Positions 60,081-64,000 of a stretch of 64,000 bases of DNA are shown in pieces. The notes under the pieces are model-generated. The model saw nothing but the letters and a program-made list of their open reading frames with translations, searched no databases and was not told the origin of the DNA. The stretch's first letter is position 1. Every line of letters begins with the position of its first letter. This stretch comes from UBA6623 sp965238125. GTDB lineage: Bacteria > Acidobacteriota > Terriglobia > Bryobacterales > UBA6623. The position numbers and the translations under genes are program-made. The DNA lies in assembly GCA_965238125.1 (NCBI GenBank), contig OZ250179.1, positions 3,348,001-3,412,000 on the forward strand, read 5' to 3'.

Positions 60081-60239
60081 ATGAGTAGTTTTTGGTACAT
60101 TGTTGTGCCGGCCGTGCTTTTCGGTATCATCTTTTACGGCTACAACAGCGGTGGGTTCATGGCGGAAAGGATCCAAATCGTGATCGATCCGCTGATAAGA
60201 TTCGGCGCCCAAATCTTAAATTTCCTTTTCGGTGTCTGA
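60081..60239 (+). CDS. Possible small membrane protein (52 residues)
   Basis: ATG at 60081 opens MSSFWYIVVPAVLFGIIFYG, a clear membrane helix (residues 4-22), followed by NSGGFMAERIQIVIDPLIRF and a second hydrophobic end (GAQILNFLFGV), stop at 60237-60239. Composition and length fit a small membrane protein. It lacks a visible ribosome-binding site and neighbours that would support it. The surrounding 59855-60396 shows nothing else recognisable. Confidence 0.35.
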   Translation: MSSFWYIVVPAVLFGIIFYGYNSGGFMAERIQIVIDPLIRFGAQILNFLFGV

Positions 60240-60396
60240 CCTGAGATCAGCCCCCCGAAGTCTATTTCCCCGCGCGAAGTTTGTTGCCTGCATGCCGCGA
60301 TTTGGTTCGTCGATACCCGACCGACGGTAGCCCCATATAGTTCGTTTCGGGCGGCTTTGTTCTGCTCACGGCAACGGAGTTCCAAGCGCTGATCCT

Positions 60397-60702
60397 TTGA
60401 CTTGTATAAGCCTCGTGCCCGGCCTTTCGACATCGGCTTCGATCAAGGGTAAGCAAGTGACGGTGACGTTGGTGAATCTGTCAACCGACAGGGATCTCGC
60501 CACGCGAATCCATCTCGACGACGCCCAAGCCCGAGAGGCCCAAGGCCGGGTCATGAGCCACAATGACGTGGCTGCGGTGAACACCTTCGACAACCCCGAA
60601 AACGTTGTCCCCACGGATTGGGCGTTCTTGGTTGAGGGTGGCGGCGTCGCCCTCCGGCTGCCCAAACAGTCCGTGGCCGCGGTAGAGATCCGAATCGCTT
60701 AG
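60397..60702 (+). pseudogene. C-terminal remnant of a GH51-like alpha-L-arabinofuranosidase
   Basis: About 100 codons encode the terminal beta-sandwich of a GH51-type arabinofuranosidase: ASIKGKQVTVTLVNLSTDRD, AREAQGRVMSHNDVAAVNTFDNPENV and a LPKQSVAAVEIRI ending. The catalytic barrel is missing. The only starts are non-ATG codons (TTG at 60397) without a binding site, and upstream sequence is unrelated. I read it as a degraded fragment. No carbohydrate-use genes are nearby. Confidence 0.65.
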
Positions 60703-60736
60703 GCCCCGCCCGCCGGCGGGAGGCACCTTCGAAAGT

Positions 60737-60812
60737 TGGTGGGCCCTGCAGGATTCGAACCTGCGACCAACGGATTATGAGTCCGCGGCTCTAACCACTG
60801 AGCTAAGGGCCC
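60737..60812 (-). tRNA. ileX: tRNA-Ile2 (anticodon CAT)
   Basis: 76 bases on the minus strand fold into a perfect cloverleaf: acceptor GGGCCCT/AGGGCCC, D-stem GCTC/GAGC, anticodon loop CTCATAA, T-stem GCAGG/CCTGC with TTCGAAT, and an encoded CCA end. The CAT anticodon within GGACTCATAATCC and the GGGCCCTTAGCTCAGTGG start match isoleucine tRNAs that need lysidine modification (reading AUA) rather than initiator or elongator methionine tRNA. It lies 67 bases before, and opposite to, the MTA phosphorylase gene. Confidence 0.93.
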
Positions 60813-60879
60813 TTGGTTGGGGTGTCCGGCGTCCTTCCCATTTTGGCACGGAACGGCAGGCTGCTAGAATGACTGCCTT

Positions 60880-61734
60880 ATGAAGGCGGAAATTGGAATC
60901 ATCGGAGGCAGCGGACTCTACAACATGGAGGCGTTGACCGAACGGGAAGAGATCGCGGTCGACACCCCCTGGGGCAGCCCCTCCGATGCCTTCATCGTCG
61001 GCAACCTCGGCGGACGGAGGGTGGCCTTCCTGGCCCGGCACGGGCGTGGTCATCGCATCATGCCGTCGAACCTCAACTTTCGCGCGAACATCTACGGCCT
61101 GAAGAAATTGGGCGTCGAGTGGGTCTTGTCCTTCAGCGCCGTCGGCTCGCTGCAAGAGCAATACAAGCCGCTTGATTTCGTGGTTCCCGACCAATTTGTC
61201 GACCGCACCAAGGGACGCCCCTCGACGTTCTTTGACGAGGACGTCGTCGTGCACATCGGCTTTGCCGATCCGGTTTGCTCGACCCTGGCCGCGATCGCCC
61301 AGGATGCCTGCGAAAAAGTGGGCGTGGCGGTCCATCGCGGCGGGACGTACTGCTGCATGGAAGGGCCCGCGTTTTCGACCCGCGCCGAATCGAATCTGCA
61401 TCGAAGCTGGGGCTTCGACGTGATCGGTATGACGAACCTGCAGGAAGCCAAACTGGCGCGCGAGGCCGAGCTTTCCTACGCAACCGTCGCCATGGTGACT
61501 GACTACGATTGCTGGCACGAGGAGCACGATGCGGTCACCGTCGAACAAGTGATCGCCTACCTGACGCAAAACGCGGAAAACGCCCAAGCCGTGGCCGTCG
61601 AAGCCGTAAAGAACATCCCCTCGGGCCCGGGGCCGCATAGCTCAGCGCTGAAGAACTCGATTCTCACCGACCGCACGAAAATCTCCGACGCCTCCCGCGC
61701 AAAGTACGAGTTGTTGATCGGGAAATATCTTTGA
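60880..61734 (+). CDS. mtnP: S-methyl-5'-thioadenosine phosphorylase
   Basis: A 284-residue purine nucleoside phosphorylase of the MTAP branch. Marks are EIGIIGGSGLYNMEALTE, FLARHGRGHRIMPSNLNFRANIYGLKKLGV (phosphate site RH, then NFRAN), FSAVGSLQEQYKPLDFVVPDQFVDRT, GTYCCMEGPAFSTRAES and MTNLQEAKLAREAELSYATVAMVTDYDCW. The TDYDCW ending is typical of MTAP rather than general PNP. It splits methylthioadenosine to adenine and methylthioribose 1-phosphate in methionine salvage. The PfkB kinase gene 120 bases downstream may be functionally linked. Confidence 0.93.
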   Translation: MKAEIGIIGGSGLYNMEALTEREEIAVDTPWGSPSDAFIVGNLGGRRVAFLARHGRGHRIMPSNLNFRANIYGLKKLGVEWVLSFSAVGSLQEQYKPLDFVVPDQFVDRTKGRPSTFFDEDVVVHIGFADPVCSTLAAIAQDACEKVGVAVHRGGTYCCMEGPAFSTRAESNLHRSWGFDVIGMTNLQEAKLAREAELSYATVAMVTDYDCWHEEHDAVTVEQVIAYLTQNAENAQAVAVEAVKNIPSGPGPHSSALKNSILTDRTKISDASRAKYELLIGKYL

Positions 61735-61854
61735 GGCCGCGCTTGCCTTCGGTCCCCCGCCTACACTGAAAGTACCGTCGAGACTGATTCGCACCGATTT
61801 CTCTTACACCGCCCGTTGATTCGCTGACCCAAGTTCGATTACGAAAGTACCCTG

Positions 61855-62769
61855 ATGTCCCTTCTCGTCGTTGGATCCGTCGCTTATGACGGGGTCGAAA
61901 CCCCGCACGGAAAAGTAGACCGCCTGTTGGGCGGTTCATCAACCTATATCGCGATTGCCGCGAGCCATTTCACCGAAGTCCGCCTGGTCGGCGTGGTTGG
62001 CTCCGATTTTTCACCCGATGACGAGGGTATTCTCGCCGATCACAACATTGATCTCGCCGGCCTCGAGAAAGTTCCCGGCAAGACGTTCCATTGGGCCGGG
62101 GTCTATTCGCGCGATATGAATGAGCGCACAACTCTCACCACCGACCTCAATGTCTTCGCCGACTTCGATCCCAAGCTGCCCGAGGACTATCGCTCGACGC
62201 CCTACGCACTGCTGGGCAATATTCACCCGGCGTTGCAGAAGAAAGTGCATTCGCAGTTGACCGAGCCCCGCTTCATCGGCGGGGATACAATGAATTTCTG
62301 GATCGAGGGTACCCCCGAGGAGCTGCGCGAGACGATTCGCGACTGGGACTTCATTCTCATCAACGACGAGGAAGCGCGGCAGCTCTCCGGGGATTACAAC
62401 CTGCGCCAAGCGGCCCAACGCATTCACGAAATGGGGCCCCACACCGTCATCATCAAGCGAGGCGAATACGGGGCGGTGCTGTTTCGTCCGGAAGGCTACT
62501 TCATCACGCCCGGCTTTCTGCTCGAAACAGTCTTCGACCCAACTGGGGCGGGGGACTCCTTCGCCGGGGGCTTCATGGGGTATTTGGCCGGCGAGCGTAT
62601 CACCGAAATCGACGAGGCCACGCATTCACAGTTGCGCAAGGCGATGATCTACGGTTCGGTGATGGGCAGTTTCTGCTGCGAACAGTTCGGGGTAGGAAGG
62701 TTGCGCACGCTCAGCCGCGACGATATCGACCGCCGCTACCGGGAATTCCAAGCTTTCACGAAGTTTTGA
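61855..62769 (+). CDS. PfkB-family carbohydrate kinase
   Basis: A 304-residue ribokinase-like kinase. It starts MSLLVVGSVAYDGVETPHGK, then GGSSTYIAIAASHFTEVRLVGVVGSDF, and has the catalytic motif VFDPTGAGDSFAGGFMGYLAG (anion hole GAGD, catalytic Asp) near residue 230. Other stretches are GGDTMNFWIEG and VIIKRGEYGAVLF. It phosphorylates a sugar or nucleoside. Location behind mtnP suggests adenosine, inosine or a methylthioribose-derived sugar as substrate, but this is inference. The start ATG at 61855 lacks a strong binding site. Confidence 0.88.
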   Translation: MSLLVVGSVAYDGVETPHGKVDRLLGGSSTYIAIAASHFTEVRLVGVVGSDFSPDDEGILADHNIDLAGLEKVPGKTFHWAGVYSRDMNERTTLTTDLNVFADFDPKLPEDYRSTPYALLGNIHPALQKKVHSQLTEPRFIGGDTMNFWIEGTPEELRETIRDWDFILINDEEARQLSGDYNLRQAAQRIHEMGPHTVIIKRGEYGAVLFRPEGYFITPGFLLETVFDPTGAGDSFAGGFMGYLAGERITEIDEATHSQLRKAMIYGSVMGSFCCEQFGVGRLRTLSRDDIDRRYREFQAFTKF

Positions 62770-63125
62770 GCGGCGCACCAACTCGAATGCGGGTAAGGCG
62801 GTGGCTAAGTCCGCCGCGACAAGGCAACGTCAGGCATGCCCTCGGGAACCGTCAATCGGCCCGGCCGCGGTTTCTTGCTCCTTGGAGCCGCCGGTTTCGC
62901 CGGAGCGATCGTTCGGGAGTGCTTGCGTCCTCTCGGGCGGGCGCCCAAAGCCCGAGCCATCCGCCGGAAGTCCGAAGCTCGGGAGCTGTCCCCGATCATG
63001 CCGATCATGCCGATCGGGCGCGCAGGCGGGACAGCCGGCTTACCGTCGCGGGCACCTTCGACGACCGTTTGGGGCGCACCGCCTTGAATCGTGTACACTG
63101 TGAGGTCCCGCCACAAGGTACCCCC
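62770..63125. other. Intergenic stretch without a recognised gene
   Basis: No convincing coding sequence. Open frames here are GC-driven. A short direct repeat, ATCATGCCG twice in tandem (62996-63013), is the only pattern of note. The gap precedes the MFS transporter gene. Confidence 0.45.
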
Positions 63126-64000
63126 ATGGAATCGACGAAGAAGGCCTTTCATGGGCCTTGGATCATTGCCGCCACTTTCGTGACCTTCGGGCTCTCGACC
63201 GGCTTTCCCTACTACAACATCGCGTTCTTCTTCGACTACTTCCGCGACGACCATAACTGGACGATCGAGCTGGTCACAATGGGCGCGCCGATCGCGGTGT
63301 TGCTGACGATCTGGGCCGGGCCGGTGATCGTGCCGCGCACGAGTCCTCGCAAGTTGATCCTGATCGGTACCGGGCTGACCTTCATTGCCTTTCAATGGTT
63401 CGCGGTCCTGGGCGGCTCGAAGATCGAGTACTTCGCCGCCTGGTGCCTCTACATGGTCGGCTACTTCCTGGCCGGACCTGTGCCGCACCAAATCATCATT
63501 TCCAATTGGTACAAGGAAAAGCGCGGTATGGCGATGGGCATTACCTATGTCGGCGTCGCCGTTGTCGGTTCGATCGGCGCCAAGCTGGGGCCTTGGCTGG
63601 TGCAACAGCTCCCCTATACCGAGGCCCTGCGGATTATGGGCTTCATGCTGCTGATCGTTTGGCCCCTGGCGCTTTTCGTCATCAAGGACAAGCCGTCCGA
63701 CATGGGGCAGCTTCCCGATGGCAAGGAAAGCCCCGAGCAGGTCACTGCGCCGCCCGCGGCCGCGCCGGCGAAGAGTTTCTCCACCCTCATGAGCAGGAAA
63801 TCGTTCTGGTTGCTGCTGATCGGTAGCGCCGCCTCGATCGGATCGATTGCCGCGGTCAACTTCCACATGAAATTCGTCTTTGAGGAACAGGGCTTCACAG
63901 ACCAGGCAGCCCGCAACGTGATCTGGAGCACGGCGTCTTTCTGGATACTGTGGTCGAGCATCGGCGGCCGGCTCCTGGCCGGCTTTTTGTCGGATAGGCT
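63126..64000 (+). CDS. MFS transporter (3' end outside window)
   Basis: The first 291 residues of a major-facilitator permease. The ATG at 63126 opens MESTKKAFHGPWIIAATFVTFG. About eight membrane segments are present before the window end, with the conserved loop-2 region degenerate (VIVPRTSPRKLILIG) and a central hydrophilic loop (PSDMGQLPDGKESPEQVTAPP) between the two six-helix halves. FPYYNIAFFFDYFRDDHNWT and ISNWYKEKRGMAMGITYVGVAVVG are typical of the oxalate/formate-antiporter and monocarboxylate-like branch, so an organic acid is a plausible substrate. The last four helices are cut off. Confidence 0.88.
   Translation, partial: MESTKKAFHGPWIIAATFVTFGLSTGFPYYNIAFFFDYFRDDHNWTIELVTMGAPIAVLLTIWAGPVIVPRTSPRKLILIGTGLTFIAFQWFAVLGGSKIEYFAAWCLYMVGYFLAGPVPHQIIISNWYKEKRGMAMGITYVGVAVVGSIGAKLGPWLVQQLPYTEALRIMGFMLLIVWPLALFVIKDKPSDMGQLPDGKESPEQVTAPPAAAPAKSFSTLMSRKSFWLLLIGSAASIGSIAAVNFHMKFVFEEQGFTDQAARNVIWSTASFWILWSSIGGRLLAGFLSDR

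Noticed and set aside
62805..63866. Long minus-strand frame at the end of the window
   Set aside because: It is antisense to the MFS transporter, which has membrane segments and a sound start. The antisense translation has no domain.
1..64000. CRISPR array, rRNA operon, replication origin, prophage
   Set aside because: No regularly spaced direct repeats, rRNA signatures, DnaA-box cluster with dnaA/dnaN, or phage structural genes were seen.

Overview
The window is a GC-rich bacterial chromosome segment, most likely from an Acidobacteriota member of the Solibacteres/Bryobacterales kind. This is inferred from gene content: carboxypeptidase-regulatory-domain TonB receptors, a winged-helix/TolB-propeller membrane regulator, a VWFA-related secreted protein, an ECF sigma / zinc-finger anti-sigma / DUF4097 operon, M61 and S9 peptidases, and several families of short intergenic repeats. 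No rRNA, CRISPR array or prophage is visible. There is one intact tRNA (tRNA-Ile2, CAT) and a 5' half of a tRNA-Val.

Layout. 1-3.3 kb: 3' end of a ZnuD-like TonB receptor, then a gene of unknown function split by an IS1182-family element with a CTAG target duplication. 3.5-18.2 kb: housekeeping and accessory genes (class I aminotransferase, GNAT, a minus-strand sigma/anti-sigma/adhesin/PDZ cluster, VOC protein, DapA-like aldolase, sodium:solute symporter, an IS110 transposase, a coiled-coil membrane protein, a GT-C glycosyltransferase). Several miniature inverted-repeat elements lie between them. 18.5-23.5 kb is a decayed zone: a tRNA-Val half, a frameshifted regulator, and a TonB receptor whose N- and C-terminal parts lie on opposite strands as if split by an inversion. 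An IS630-family element sits in the C-terminal part. 23.7-28.1 kb: three secreted or periplasmic proteins (DUF1080, VWFA, M61 peptidase).

28.3-49.3 kb is a surface-polysaccharide locus on the plus strand: Wza-type export protein, Wzc-type chain-length/tyrosine-kinase protein, polyprenyl-phosphate sugar transferase, then a 10-kb module (NeuB-like synthase, SpsF-like cytidylyltransferase, class IV aminotransferase, methyltransferase, TIM-barrel isomerase, two SDRs, a sialyltransferase-like protein, an FkbH/HAD-IIIC protein). It closes with two Wzy/WaaL-like membrane proteins, a GT4 glycosyltransferase and UDP-glucose dehydrogenase. The module looks like a pathway that makes, CMP-activates and transfers a nonulosonic-acid-like sugar, but it lacks the usual precursor genes (no NeuC, no DegT aminotransferase). 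It is the best candidate here for undescribed chemistry.

49.4-64 kb: two unknown minus-strand genes, mfd overlapping an hldC-like adenylyltransferase, a DUF4139 protein, an S9 peptidase, a cupin, a GH51 remnant, tRNA-Ile2, MTA phosphorylase, a PfkB kinase and the 5' part of an MFS transporter cut by the window end.

All family assignments come from reading the translations and from memory of the families. No database search was run.
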